Shown here: positions 41,778-51,294 of the stretch, in pieces
How the letters are laid out: each line of letters opens with the position of its first letter
Position numbering within the stretch: position 1 is the first letter of the stretch
Origin: JAIYCX01 sp964353175
GTDB taxonomy: Bacteria; Bdellovibrionota_C; UBA2361; SZUA-149; DAOLCO01
Reading direction: 5' to 3'
Length of the DNA: 64,000 nt
Assembly (NCBI GenBank): GCA_964353175.1
Contig: CAYGUX010000004.1
Location: 119,050-183,049 of the forward strand
Translations under genes and position numbers: made by a program
Notes under the pieces: generated by a model
Database searches by the model: none
Seen by the model: the letters and a program-made list of their open reading frames with translations, nothing else
Told to the model about the DNA's origin: nothing

Positions 41778-42830
41778 TCATTGCCTTACAAATTCCATAT
41801 CCTGCATTAAAGTAACTCCCATCTTATATTCTAGATATTTCCCATCTTTTCCACTACGAATACATGAGCGACCAAAACTACTTGAATCAAGACACTTCCC
41901 TACAAGCTCATTAATGCCATACTTAGAGAGATACTTGGCTGCGTCGTAATACCCCGCAGCTTCCCAAATCCCACTCGTATCAGCCCACTTCTCTTTAAAT
42001 TTTTTGTAAAAGTTACTATCCACAACACCCTCTGCTGTCCAAGCTTTTAGTCCATATTCTGCAAGTGATTTTAAAACCTCAGGACTACTCATGGCATTGC
42101 AACCGAATATCCCACCTTTAAAGTTAAGAACATAAAGCTGTTTTAAAAAGGCTGGTATCTGTCCGGTATTAAGGCATATACCCACACCATCTACTTCAAG
42201 ACGTTTTAATTTCATGATATCGATATTAAAATCATTTTGAGTTGGCGAGTAAAAAACGGTGGAAACAGGTAGAAGTGCTGTAGGCGACGAGATAACCCCA
42301 TCTATTACCGCTCTCGAATATCCATTTTCAGATGCGACCAATGAAACCTTTTTATAATTTCGTTTAATAGCTTCCTTAGCAATCACGTCACCCTGCTCTG
42401 AACCTGTACTCATCAACCTGATGGAATTTGCATACTGTCTGGATAAGTCCCCAGAGGCGGACCAAATAAAAGTAGGAATGTTATTTTTTAAACTAAATGG
42501 CAGAACTGCACTTGATGTCGGCGTTCCGAGAACGATAAGAATATCTACTTTATCGACTTGAATTAATTTTATAGCTGCATTCAAAGCCTGATTAGCTTGA
42601 AATTGGCTATCTTCATATAGAAATTTCAGATTAGAACTCTCAAATTCTTTTTCTGCCAGCTCAATCCCTGCTCGCCCAGCTTCTCCGAAATGTGCATACG
42701 GACCACTAAAAGGCGAAATGACTCCAACTTTTATTGGCTCATCCGAGTAGGCAGATGCAGGAAACACCAAAAAGATAATATGCAAAATTATACATGATCT
42801 ATGAAATCCCAATAAGTTAGATAATAGCAT
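41778..42830 (-). CDS. Periplasmic branched-chain amino acid-type substrate-binding protein, orphan
   Basis: A 350-residue binding protein with signal peptide (IILHIIFLVFPASAYSDE) and mature start PIKVGVISPFSGPYAHFGEA. LIVLGTPTSSAVLPFSLKN, ASENGYSRAVIDGV and SAE-like GCNAMSSPEVL fit both lobes. A Cys pair near the C-terminus (GKCLDSSSFGRSC) differs from the 6.8-12.5 kb trio. Like the others it has no transporter partner in view. It converges with radD. Confidence 0.83.
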   Translation of the reverse strand: MLLSNLLGFHRSCIILHIIFLVFPASAYSDEPIKVGVISPFSGPYAHFGEAGRAGIELAEKEFESSNLKFLYEDSQFQANQALNAAIKLIQVDKVDILIVLGTPTSSAVLPFSLKNNIPTFIWSASGDLSRQYANSIRLMSTGSEQGDVIAKEAIKRNYKKVSLVASENGYSRAVIDGVISSPTALLPVSTVFYSPTQNDFNIDIMKLKRLEVDGVGICLNTGQIPAFLKQLYVLNFKGGIFGCNAMSSPEVLKSLAEYGLKAWTAEGVVDSNFYKKFKEKWADTSGIWEAAGYYDAAKYLSKYGINELVGKCLDSSSFGRSCIRSGKDGKYLEYKMGVTLMQDMEFVRQ

Positions 42831-42964
42831 ATAAATTTATTTCCAATTAAAAAGCGTCTGGCAAGTTGACCTATGAACACTATAGTTAAAACAAGTTAAG
42901 GAAGCAAACGCCATACATCTACTCTAATTAGGAATATAGAGAAAGTTTAAACAGCGCATGTGTT

Positions 42965-42996
42965 ATGAGGTAAGAGGCATTGCTCTCTTACCTCAT
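42965..42996. terminator. Hairpin terminator between binding-protein gene and ferritin gene
   Basis: ATGAGGTAAGAG (42965-42976) pairs perfectly with CTCTTACCTCAT (42985-42996); TTTACTTTTT follows. It lies upstream of the ferritin gene and not after a plus-strand gene in view, so it may instead belong to a small unseen transcript. Confidence 0.6.
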
Positions 42997-43086
42997 TTAC
43001 TTTTTACATTTAAATTTAAAGTAGTTATCTCAATATAAATGTGATATGAATAAAACAACGTTAACATTAAAAAGCCCGTTTAAATT

Positions 43087-43593
43087 ATGATTTCCAAAAC
43101 TGTTTCAGACTCACTAATTCAACAACTTAACATGGAATTCCAAGCATTTTATAATTATCTTGCTATTTCATCTTACTGCGAAAGTTTAAGTCTTACTGGA
43201 TTTGCGAAATGGTTCGCTACCCAATCTGAGGAAGAGCGAGGACATGCTATGAAGATTTACAAATATCTACTTGATCAAGATGTTGAACCTAAATTGTTAG
43301 CACTTACTGCTTGCAAGATGAACTTTAAATCTGTGGTTGATGCGATTGAAGCATCTCTTACAAATGAAAGAAATGTAACAGCTTCAATTAATAAAATTGC
43401 TACTTTATCAACTCAAGAAGGCGATTTTGCTACGACATCTTTCCTTAAATGGTTCATTGACGAACAAGTAGAAGAGGAAGCTACAGTTAAGACCATGCTT
43501 GATAGAGTTAAGATGGTTGAGAAAAGTGGGGAAGGAATTTTAATGCTAGATAAAGAGTTTGGTGGAAGGAAAGAAGAAGTAGGAGCTGAATAA
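43087..43593 (+). CDS. ftnA: Non-heme ferritin
   Basis: A 168-residue bacterial ferritin. Ferroxidase-centre residues are visible in EFQAFYNYLAIS, SEEERGHAMKIYKYL and the late DEQVEEEATVK; four-helix-bundle length is standard. It stores iron as ferrihydrite in a 24-subunit cytoplasmic shell. A CysGluSer in the first loop and no heme-binding Met pattern indicate Ftn rather than bacterioferritin. It is a single gene with no Fur box I can identify with certainty. Confidence 0.93.
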   Translation: MISKTVSDSLIQQLNMEFQAFYNYLAISSYCESLSLTGFAKWFATQSEEERGHAMKIYKYLLDQDVEPKLLALTACKMNFKSVVDAIEASLTNERNVTASINKIATLSTQEGDFATTSFLKWFIDEQVEEEATVKTMLDRVKMVEKSGEGILMLDKEFGGRKEEVGAE

Positions 43594-43595
43594 AC

Positions 43596-44726
43596 CTACC
43601 TCCGAACTAAGATAGCCAATACTTCAAAATGTTTTGTTAAAGGAAACATTTCAAAAGGCGTCAATTCTTCCAGGTCGTATAAATCACTCAGTGAACTAAC
43701 ATCCTTAATTAATGACTCAGGCTGACAACTAGAATATACGATTAGCTCTGGCAGTGATTCCTTTATAGCTTCAACTACGGCTGAACCTAACCCCCTACGT
43801 GGTGGGTTGCAGATAAGTACTTCTGGCTGAATATCATTAAGTATCTCAACTGAGTTTAAAAGATTTCCATCAACAAATTCTATATTAGTGAAACCGGCCT
43901 CCCTAGCTGAGTGTTTAGCGGCTAATATTGCAGGCTTAGATATTTCAATGCCATAGGCTTTTTTAACAAAAGGAGATAGGCTCAATGCAAAGCCACCAGC
44001 CCCACAGTACAAATCAACAACTGATGTAAGTTTACTATTTGCCACTACCCTAGCGGCAGTTTTATACAATTTACTGGCCACATCCGGAGTCACTTGCATA
44101 AAAGATTGAGAAGGAAAAGCTACCTTAGTACTTCCATACGTCTCCCAAAGCAATTCTTCTCCATGAATATGAACTTCCTGAGGGCCCTCTAATATCTGAT
44201 GTGGTACGGCTTGGATATTTATACTAAGCGATATTTTGGTGGATGATTGGGCACTTAGCTGACTCGCGATCAACTCTACCTTATTCCGATGCTCCATACT
44301 TCTTAAAACAAACCTCATTCTAACGTGATCCTCAAGCATGTTAGTCTGAATAATTACTCCCTTTAATTCTCCACTCCTTTCATGAATAGAATACGGAGTT
44401 AGGCCAACACTCTGAATACTTTTCTTTAATTCTATTAAAAAATTATTGATAATCGTTTTATGTAATGGGCAGTTCAATAACTCCACACCTAGGAGATCAG
44501 CATCCAATATGCCAATTACAGGTTCCGCACTAGTACCAGATACGGACAACTTTGCTTTAGCACGCGAATTAAATGGCGATTCGCAAGTTACCCAAGGGTT
44601 TACTTTGTTGGCAAGCCTACTAAGCTCGATTGGTATAGAAGGAAGATTGGATGAAATTTCCCCGCTATCTTGAATAAAGCTACAAGATCTACAAAGATTA
44701 TCTTTAAAGTAGAGGCACTTAAGCAT
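43596..44726 (-). CDS. rlmC: 23S rRNA (uracil(747)-C5)-methyltransferase
   Basis: A 376-residue RlmC (RumB). The N-terminal [4Fe-4S] Cys set is CLYFKDNLCRSCSFI with a later CPLH; the Rossmann part shows QSFMQVTPDVASKLY, VVDLYCGAGGFALSL, GIEISKPAILAAK and NPPRRGLG, and the catalytic Cys is in YSSCQPESL. No TRAM domain, and the length matches RlmC rather than RlmD. It converges with the ferritin gene with 2 bases between stop codons. Confidence 0.92.
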   Translation of the reverse strand: MLKCLYFKDNLCRSCSFIQDSGEISSNLPSIPIELSRLANKVNPWVTCESPFNSRAKAKLSVSGTSAEPVIGILDADLLGVELLNCPLHKTIINNFLIELKKSIQSVGLTPYSIHERSGELKGVIIQTNMLEDHVRMRFVLRSMEHRNKVELIASQLSAQSSTKISLSINIQAVPHQILEGPQEVHIHGEELLWETYGSTKVAFPSQSFMQVTPDVASKLYKTAARVVANSKLTSVVDLYCGAGGFALSLSPFVKKAYGIEISKPAILAAKHSAREAGFTNIEFVDGNLLNSVEILNDIQPEVLICNPPRRGLGSAVVEAIKESLPELIVYSSCQPESLIKDVSSLSDLYDLEELTPFEMFPLTKHFEVLAILVRR

Positions 44727-44980
44727 TAGGCTGTTTTATTAAATTAGGTAGTTAGGATGCTGATTCTAGCGCTAAGTTATATAGTAAGCTCTAAAAAATC
44801 AATACTTTTTAAATTTACGATTCTCTAGCGCCACAGATTGTAATGATCTAGCCATTCCTAGTCGAAGAGACTTAGAACTAACAGCAAATGGTGCTTCCAC
44901 TTAACAGGAATCAGCAGGAGGAATTACTCAGCAGTACCAAGGCTAAAACAATAAAAAACTAGAAATAGTGGTGTTTCTTA

Positions 44981-45568
44981 ATGCGAACAAATGACGAACC
45001 TGACAATATCAAAGTCAACTCTCAGGCTTTTCAAACTCAATTAGACTTCTTTGAAATAGAACTTCAAGATCTAAAAATCTCTTACGAACAATATTTCTCT
45101 GTGCTACTACCTTTACCGCCGACTAAAGAACATGATGAGATAAAGCGAAGTGTTAGGCGTCTCCTAAGGACTCCTTTTAAAAACTCTCAAGCCAACTTTA
45201 GAATGAAAAATCTCATCCTAAGATATCAGACCCTAAACACACACTGGGAGAGGATTCTCAGGGAAAAAGAAAATGGTGCGTATTCTCGTGATAGATTTAG
45301 AGCGAAAATTAGATCCGAGGCACAGTTTTCTCTTAAAAGAAAAGATAGTACAGAGGGTAAAATTGATACAAGGTATAAAGAATTATTTGATTCTTATAAG
45401 TCAGCCCTTGATTCTCAGGGTCTAGCTCTAAACAACCTAGAATTTAATACCTTTAAAAAAGATCTTGAAGAAAAGGCCAGCTTACTTGCAGATAGAACTG
45501 GCGGTAAAAAAGTTAAGTTTGCGATCGAAGTTGAAAAAGGGAAAGTCTCTATTAAGGCTAGAGTCTAA
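44981..45568 (+). CDS. Conserved deltaproteobacterial-type protein (MXAN_5187 C-terminal-like)
   Basis: A 195-residue soluble, highly charged protein with predicted helices (LDFFEIELQDLKISYEQYFS; HWERILREKENGAYSRDRFR) and a short basic end (GGKKVKFAIEVEKGKVSIKA). The pattern of ELQDLKxxYEQYF, RLLRTP and NLILRYQTLNTHWERILREKE looks like a domain of unknown function seen at the C-terminus of a Myxococcus protein family, but I recall it only roughly. No catalytic motif. Neighbours give no clue. Confidence 0.5.
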   Translation: MRTNDEPDNIKVNSQAFQTQLDFFEIELQDLKISYEQYFSVLLPLPPTKEHDEIKRSVRRLLRTPFKNSQANFRMKNLILRYQTLNTHWERILREKENGAYSRDRFRAKIRSEAQFSLKRKDSTEGKIDTRYKELFDSYKSALDSQGLALNNLEFNTFKKDLEEKASLLADRTGGKKVKFAIEVEKGKVSIKARV

Positions 45569-45576
45569 ACTTTGAA

Positions 45577-46059
45577 CTAATCAGACGGAGTAGAGACCTT
45601 AGTTCTAGTTAACTTTTTTCCGCCTTCAGGTAAATCAAAATATTTTTCTAATATTTCAAAAAACAAAAGTACAGTTATGCAGGTAAATGTAATTGAGATT
45701 CCAGCAGCAACATAACCCAATCCTATTACTGCTCCGACGGCAGCTATCATCCAAATGATACTCGCAGAAGTTACCCCTAGAACATAATTCCCCCTAGACA
45801 ACATCACTCCTGCACCCAAGAAACCAATGCCAGTAATTATTTGACCTAAGACTCTGGTAGGATCGGCATTGGGTAACTGTATGGAAGATCCAAGCTGAAC
45901 AAAAACCTCACTTCCTAGACAAATCATAATGGCAGTCCTAACACCTACTGGCCGACCTCTAATTTGTCGTTCTAGACCAAAACCAAAACCACACAGAACT
46001 GCCGCAGCGATCTGACTCCATGAAAATGGATGTATCGAATTTATTATGTACTCTAACAC
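45577..46059 (-). CDS. MgtC/SapB-family membrane protein
   Basis: A 160-residue protein with four hydrophobic segments and the signatures LCGFGFGLERQIRGRPVGVR, TAIMICLGSEVFV, GIGFLGAGVMLSRG and VTSASIIWMIAAVGAVIGLG, all standard for MgtC. Unlike pathogen MgtC it lacks the long C-terminal ACT-like part and ends soon after the fourth helix, so it resembles the shorter SapB/YhiD form. Role in magnesium or acid adaptation is inferred from the family. Converges with the upstream conserved gene. Confidence 0.88.
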   Translation of the reverse strand: MLEYIINSIHPFSWSQIAAAVLCGFGFGLERQIRGRPVGVRTAIMICLGSEVFVQLGSSIQLPNADPTRVLGQIITGIGFLGAGVMLSRGNYVLGVTSASIIWMIAAVGAVIGLGYVAAGISITFTCITVLLFFEILEKYFDLPEGGKKLTRTKVSTPSD

Positions 46060-46118
46060 GTTAAGATCTATATAAAGATTAAGTAATTAAAGTTAAGATG
46101 CAAGAACTAGGCTTTCGA

Positions 46119-48788
46119 TTACGATTTTTTACCCTTATTGGCTTTCTTTTGCGCTCGCCTTTGATCTCTATTTCCGACCAAAACAGTCTCCTCTTCAGAT
46201 TCTGAAGAGGGCACCATTGATGAATGTAGCTCAGATGCAGCCTCCTCTCTTAACCTAGACTGTTCCTTTTCCTTTTCTTCAAGTTGCCTAATCTCTTCTT
46301 CTGAAGGAATCTCCGCTAACATGACATGTTGAATTAAGGAGAACTTAACGACTCCCATCATTCTATAAAATAAATCATATCCTTCACGTTGATACTCATG
46401 AAGAGGATTTTTTTGTCCATATCCTCTTAAACCAATCCCTTCTCTCAAATGATCCATTTGCGTCAGGTGATCTTTCCAAAAATAATCAATGGATTGAAGA
46501 TAGATAAGACGGGCTAGATGAAGCATCCGATCAGGTCCGATAGATAACAGTCTATTTTCAAATTTAGCGCAGATCGCTTGTTTTGCATCATCAAAAATTC
46601 TCTGAGCTAAATCCTTTCTACCACTATCCTTCTCTTCATTATATTCATCTAAAGGAAGCGTAACCCCACATGCTCGACTAAACTCAGAAAGAATCCCTTC
46701 AATATCCCATTCTCGAACAGGCATTTTGTCACTTATCCTAGAATAAATAACTTGCTCAACAATATCTCCGATCAGCTCAACTATCTGCTCTGAGGTAACC
46801 TTACCAGCTAAGATCTCTTCCCTTAAGCCATAAACAACTTCTCTTTGTTTACTTAAAACATCATCATATTCCAATAGATGTTTTCTAATCTCAAAATGAT
46901 GTCCCTCAACTCGTCTCTGAGCTTTTTCTATAAGGCCTGAAATAGTTCTTCCTTGAATACCTTCATCATCATCTCCAGCTACTCGAAGCATAAAGCCACG
47001 CATGGCTTCTCCACCAAAACGTTTCATTAAATCATCTTCAAATGAGATAAAAAACTGTGAGCTACCAGCATCTCCCTGCCTACCTGCTCGACCTCTTAGC
47101 TGATTATCGATTCTTCTACTCTCGTGCCTTTCAGTTCCCAAAATATGCAAGCCACCTGCTGCCTTAACTTCCTCTTTTTCCTTCGCACAAAGTTCTTTAA
47201 ATTCTGCTAGTGCCTCTTGAAATGCGGGGTCATCTGGATCACTAGTTCCAGCCTTCTCAACTGCCAGCAATTGAGGATTCCCCCCTAAAAGAATATCAGT
47301 ACCCCTACCAGCCATATTGGTTGAGATCGTTAAAGCACCTATTCTACCTGCTTGAGCAATAATCTGAGCTTCTCTTTGATGCTGTTTCGCATTTAATACA
47401 TGGTGCTCTATTCCCTCTTCATCAAGAATAGATCCTAATAGCTCAGACTTTTCAATGCTTGCCGTCCCCACTAAAACAGGTTGGCCTTTCTCTCTACAAT
47501 TCCTAATGTCTTCAACAACCGCTTTAAACTTAGCCCGTTCTGATAAAAAGATTAAATCATTTCTATCGTCCCTAAGCATCTTCTCGTTAGTTGGAACAAC
47601 TATAACTTCTAAGTTATAGATTTTCTTAAATTCCACTGCTTCGGTATCGGCAGTACCAGTCATACCAGCCAACTTATCATAACGTCTAAAATAGTTTTGA
47701 AAAGTGATTGTAGCTAAAGTTTGATTTTCTCTTTGTATCTTTACCCCTTCCTTAGCTTCGACCGCCTGATGAAGCCCATCGGACCAACGACGGCCAGTCA
47801 TCAACCTACCCGTAAATTCATCTACGATAATGATTTGGCCATTTCTAGCGACATAATCAACGTCCCTTTTCATTATAACATTAGCTCTTAGGGCTTGTTG
47901 TACGTGATGTACTAATTCAATGTTTTGAGGATCGTATAGATTTGAGATTTCAGCCAACTCTTCGATTTTAGTTACGCCTTCTTCTGATAGAGTAACTTGC
48001 TTGGATTTAATTTCAATTTCATAGTGTTTTTCATCAACTAAGTTTTGAACAAGTTTGTTCGCAATCTGATAAGTATCCGCCGGTTTATCGCTAGGACCAG
48101 AAATAATAAGTGGAGTTCTGGCCTCATCAATTAAGATAGAATCCACTTCATCCACGATAGCAAACGAATGACCTCTTTGCGCTCTTTCTGAGAGGTCTAG
48201 CTTCATATTATCTCTCAGATAATCAAAACCAAATTCATTATTCTGACCGTATGTTATATCTGAATTATAAGCTTGCTGACGAACATCAGGATCAAGACCT
48301 GATAAAACACAACCCGTACTAAGGCCTAAGAATCTATAAAGCTGGCCCATCCATTCCGCATCTCTACTTGCCAAGTAATCATTTACCGTAACTAAATGAA
48401 CACCCTTACTAGTTAAAGCATTTAAAAAAACAGGTGCTGTAGCAGTTAAAGTTTTACCTTCTCCTGTTTTCATCTCAGCAATTTTTCCTGAATGAAGAAC
48501 AATCCCACCTAAAAGCTGAACATCAAAATGTCTCATCCCAAGAACTCTTACCGATGCTTCTCTTACAACGCTAAATGCATCGAATAGAATATCATCGAGG
48601 CTTGCACCCTTCTCTAGAATTTCTTTAAACTCATTTGTTTTAGCTTGAAGCTGTGAGTCTGATAAAGCCTTAATTGCTTTTTCTCTCGCATTAATTTCAG
48701 CCACCATGGGCCAAATGCGCTTAAGATCTCTATCGTTGCTGGTTCCAAAAATTTTATGTAAAACTGACTTAACCACTAGTGAATCCAA
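46119..48788 (-). CDS. secA: Preprotein translocase ATPase SecA
   Basis: An 889-residue SecA. Start TTG at 48788 or GTG at 48776 (VVKSVLHKIFGTSNDR). DEAD motor: MKTGEGKTLTATAP, DEVDSILIDEARTPLII, FTGRLMTGRRWSDGLHQAVE, NMAGRGTDILLGGNP and RRIDNQLRGRAGRQGD. The helical scaffold and wing region end in YQREGYDLFYRMMG. The C-terminal linker EEEIRQLEEKEKEQSRLREE is present, but the usual zinc-binding CxC motif that contacts SecB is absent; the tail is basic (RDQRRAQKKANKGKKS). The protein is essential for export through SecYEG. It heads no operon in view; flanking genes are transcribed the same way. Confidence 0.96.
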   Translation of the reverse strand: MDSLVVKSVLHKIFGTSNDRDLKRIWPMVAEINAREKAIKALSDSQLQAKTNEFKEILEKGASLDDILFDAFSVVREASVRVLGMRHFDVQLLGGIVLHSGKIAEMKTGEGKTLTATAPVFLNALTSKGVHLVTVNDYLASRDAEWMGQLYRFLGLSTGCVLSGLDPDVRQQAYNSDITYGQNNEFGFDYLRDNMKLDLSERAQRGHSFAIVDEVDSILIDEARTPLIISGPSDKPADTYQIANKLVQNLVDEKHYEIEIKSKQVTLSEEGVTKIEELAEISNLYDPQNIELVHHVQQALRANVIMKRDVDYVARNGQIIIVDEFTGRLMTGRRWSDGLHQAVEAKEGVKIQRENQTLATITFQNYFRRYDKLAGMTGTADTEAVEFKKIYNLEVIVVPTNEKMLRDDRNDLIFLSERAKFKAVVEDIRNCREKGQPVLVGTASIEKSELLGSILDEEGIEHHVLNAKQHQREAQIIAQAGRIGALTISTNMAGRGTDILLGGNPQLLAVEKAGTSDPDDPAFQEALAEFKELCAKEKEEVKAAGGLHILGTERHESRRIDNQLRGRAGRQGDAGSSQFFISFEDDLMKRFGGEAMRGFMLRVAGDDDEGIQGRTISGLIEKAQRRVEGHHFEIRKHLLEYDDVLSKQREVVYGLREEILAGKVTSEQIVELIGDIVEQVIYSRISDKMPVREWDIEGILSEFSRACGVTLPLDEYNEEKDSGRKDLAQRIFDDAKQAICAKFENRLLSIGPDRMLHLARLIYLQSIDYFWKDHLTQMDHLREGIGLRGYGQKNPLHEYQREGYDLFYRMMGVVKFSLIQHVMLAEIPSEEEIRQLEEKEKEQSRLREEAASELHSSMVPSSESEEETVLVGNRDQRRAQKKANKGKKS

Positions 48789-48842
48789 ATTATATTATTA
48801 AAACAGAGCGAGGCTATTAATTTAAACTACTTATAGAACAAA

Positions 48843-49991
48843 CTATCCCTGAAGAACAGGTAGCCTGTGATTCCTTGCGAAAACTTCTTTAAGCTCCGAA
48901 CCAGCTAAGGGAGCTCCACCAGCAATACTTCTCCACGCTGAGCTACTTTCCATACACATATACACAGGAATTTCTTCAGAGTATTTCTTGATCTCATTCC
49001 AGACCATTCTCGTCATTTTAAATCGAATTGGTTGTATATATCTTAGCTTATTGTCGCTAGCTAGAAATTGCTCTCCAAATGGAAGTTCACTCTCAGGAAA
49101 GCGGGCTTTCATCATCTCATGAAGATCGGTCTTATATCGTAATGTAGAGATACTAACCCAAGCGATATTTTTAGCAGGAATTCTTGTAAAAATCTTTGTA
49201 ACGGTCTCCAGATACTCCTCCTCCCAGTTTTCAAAATAAACGAGTGGGTCAAAGTGGAATCCAACCCTATAGCCAGCCTCTACCACAAGGCTAGCCGATA
49301 CAAGCCTTTCCTCTAGGGTTGCCGTATCTTTTTCATCACGACTAGTAAGCGACTTCGCATTAACCGACCAGGAAACTACCGTTTTCCCCTTATGCTCATT
49401 TTTCATCGCGACTAAATTAGAAACGCCATCATCTTTTGTTTTCAACTCCAAAACGGCATTATCGAACTTCGCAAAAAAAGGAACTAAATCTAAAGTAGAT
49501 CCACTAATATCATCCCAGACCAAACTATCTATTAACTCACCAGTCCCTACCCTAAACAACCTAGAGTTATCGGACAAAAACTTAGCTTCCAACTCTGACA
49601 TGAGGTCTTGAGTGTTTGTATAAAGTTTTAAAGTGGGATTTTTCTTTAAATAAGACTGAAGATAACAATAGGTACAATCTAGTGGGCAACCTTCACCTGG
49701 ATTAACAACAAACAAATTACAACAAACATGGCCTGAAGTCCCCGGGCAAGCCTTTAACCAAGATCCCTTATGACGAGTTAGGTATAAAGCTCGTTTTCCT
49801 AAGGTAAATAAAGCATCTTGAGACAATTTTTCATCAGATAAAAGGCCTTCCCTTACGGGATCTTTGAGGTCATCAACCTCTATAAACTTCGCTGAAGATA
49901 ATTTATCTCTGATCCTAGCTGTCATCGGATCATCCAGAGAAACCTTATCGACGAATACGTGAGTAGGGTAAACATGGCTTTTATCTCTCAT
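48843..49991 (-). CDS. SplB-like radical SAM protein (spore-photoproduct-lyase family)
   Basis: A 382-residue radical SAM enzyme. The Cx3Cx2C cluster site is CPLDCTYC, preceded by GHVCCNLFVVNPGEG. Later regions (VLELKTKDDGVSNLV, VSWSVNAKS, GYRVGFHFDPLVYF) are in the order seen in spore photoproduct lyase-like proteins. The conserved Cys of true lyases that lies about 40 residues after the cluster has no counterpart in the LFRVGTGELIDSL region, and the organism is Gram-negative. A different substrate is likely. The next gene starts 1 base upstream on the same strand. Confidence 0.78.
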   Translation of the reverse strand: MRDKSHVYPTHVFVDKVSLDDPMTARIRDKLSSAKFIEVDDLKDPVREGLLSDEKLSQDALFTLGKRALYLTRHKGSWLKACPGTSGHVCCNLFVVNPGEGCPLDCTYCYLQSYLKKNPTLKLYTNTQDLMSELEAKFLSDNSRLFRVGTGELIDSLVWDDISGSTLDLVPFFAKFDNAVLELKTKDDGVSNLVAMKNEHKGKTVVSWSVNAKSLTSRDEKDTATLEERLVSASLVVEAGYRVGFHFDPLVYFENWEEEYLETVTKIFTRIPAKNIAWVSISTLRYKTDLHEMMKARFPESELPFGEQFLASDNKLRYIQPIRFKMTRMVWNEIKKYSEEIPVYMCMESSSAWRSIAGGAPLAGSELKEVFARNHRLPVLQG

Positions 49992-49992
49992 A

Positions 49993-50523
49993 TTAAGATT
50001 CTCCTCTTAATATTGAAAACAACTCTTGAATCTCTTCGGATGAAGACAGATTTGATAATTTTTCAGAGTAGGAACTAAGGTCTTTAGTATCTCGAATTTG
50101 TATATTCAACTGCAACTGATCTCCCTCTAGCTCCTCTGGTAAGGTCACTCGAAGTCCAAAGTTTTTACGAATACTATCTACAAGACCAGCCAACTTATCT
50201 TCTATCTCATATTTTTCTGGGTATCTAATTCTTAGTAAGGATGTTTTTAACTTTAATTGTTTATCCTTACTAGAGCCAGAGGATGCTAGAAGTGAGCCGA
50301 TAGAGACCTGCTCAAATATTTCTAAAAAACTTAGCTTATCTCTATGCTGAATATCTCCAAGTAGGTCTATTAAACTTCTGAGCATATTACTTGAAGGCGA
50401 AAGATTTTGAACTAAACTACTCACCGCTTCTAAATCATTCGGCGCCAAAGCCCTGAGGAATTCCTGAGTCTGATCTGGAACTTGCCTTTGAATAAAGTAA
50501 TTTTCTAAATTTTGAGAGTTCAC
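49993..50523 (-). CDS. Unknown protein paired with the SplB-like gene
   Basis: A 176-residue hydrophilic protein with GTG start that I do not recognise. It contains LKLKTSLLRIRYPEKYEIED and EELEGDQLQLNIQIRDTKDL, with mixed helix and strand character and no membrane segment. Its stop is 1 base before the SplB-like ATG, so the two are translationally coupled and probably act together. Confidence 0.65.
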   Translation of the reverse strand: MNSQNLENYFIQRQVPDQTQEFLRALAPNDLEAVSSLVQNLSPSSNMLRSLIDLLGDIQHRDKLSFLEIFEQVSIGSLLASSGSSKDKQLKLKTSLLRIRYPEKYEIEDKLAGLVDSIRKNFGLRVTLPEELEGDQLQLNIQIRDTKDLSSYSEKLSNLSSSEEIQELFSILRGES

Positions 50524-50605
50524 GAAACTTTAATAGTTGATTATTTAACTGAGCTATACCGCAAAGCGTCAATATAATCAAAAAGGCAAAGAGGAATAAT
50601 TAGGC

Positions 50606-51274
50606 TTAATTACCTTGTTGCTGTCTTTTTTCGTATAACTGGGCGTATTCAATATCTAATGCATCATATGCCCGTTTCAGAGCAACATATTGTGTATTAA
50701 TTTTAGTAATTTCACCCTCATAAAAACTAATACTTTTTTCTGCTGCCTCAAGCTCCGACTTAGCCTTATTGAGTTGTTCTACTGCATTAGCATTACCAGA
50801 TAACATACTTACAAGGATCTCAATTTGATCAAAGGAATTTTTTAATTGGTCCTGAATGCCTAAATTCTTATTAGACATATCTCTCTCTTGAGCCTTTAAC
50901 ATTTCAACTTCTTTGACTGCATCCATGTTACTTACTTCAAGTTCTCTCCTGAGTTCTTCCAACTCCCTAAGTCTAATATCCAAAGTTTCAATTTCCGCTT
51001 CAGCAATAGCCTGTTTACCTTTTTCCGCTGCGATTATGGCATCAAACTCTGATAGATCCTCTGTTGCCTTCGTTACTGCCTCCGGTGTCGTTAAGCCAAT
51101 GACTTTCATTGCAATACTTTGTAGTAAGGACTGCTTCTCCTTTTTCTCCTTACTAACGCGTTCTAAGTTTTCTTTATGAGACTTTTCTACAGCATTACGA
51201 GTGCTGAGAACCTTAAAGCTCACAAATACAAAGGTAGCTACATATATCAAGAGTATAATGACAATCCAAAGCAT
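50606..51274 (-). CDS. Membrane-anchored coiled-coil protein
   Basis: A 222-residue protein with one N-terminal transmembrane segment (WIVIILLIYVATFVFVSF) followed by about 190 residues of coiled coil (LDIRLRELEELRRELEV, KSELEAAEKSISFYEGEITK, YVALKRAYDALDIEYAQLYE). No catalytic motif. It sits 20 bases after the large VWA gene and is likely co-transcribed with it and PBP1A, so a structural or scaffold role in the cell envelope is a fair guess. Confidence 0.7.
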   Translation of the reverse strand: MLWIVIILLIYVATFVFVSFKVLSTRNAVEKSHKENLERVSKEKKEKQSLLQSIAMKVIGLTTPEAVTKATEDLSEFDAIIAAEKGKQAIAEAEIETLDIRLRELEELRRELEVSNMDAVKEVEMLKAQERDMSNKNLGIQDQLKNSFDQIEILVSMLSGNANAVEQLNKAKSELEAAEKSISFYEGEITKINTQYVALKRAYDALDIEYAQLYEKRQQQGN

Positions 51275-51294
51275 CGCTCAAACTACCTTATTTA

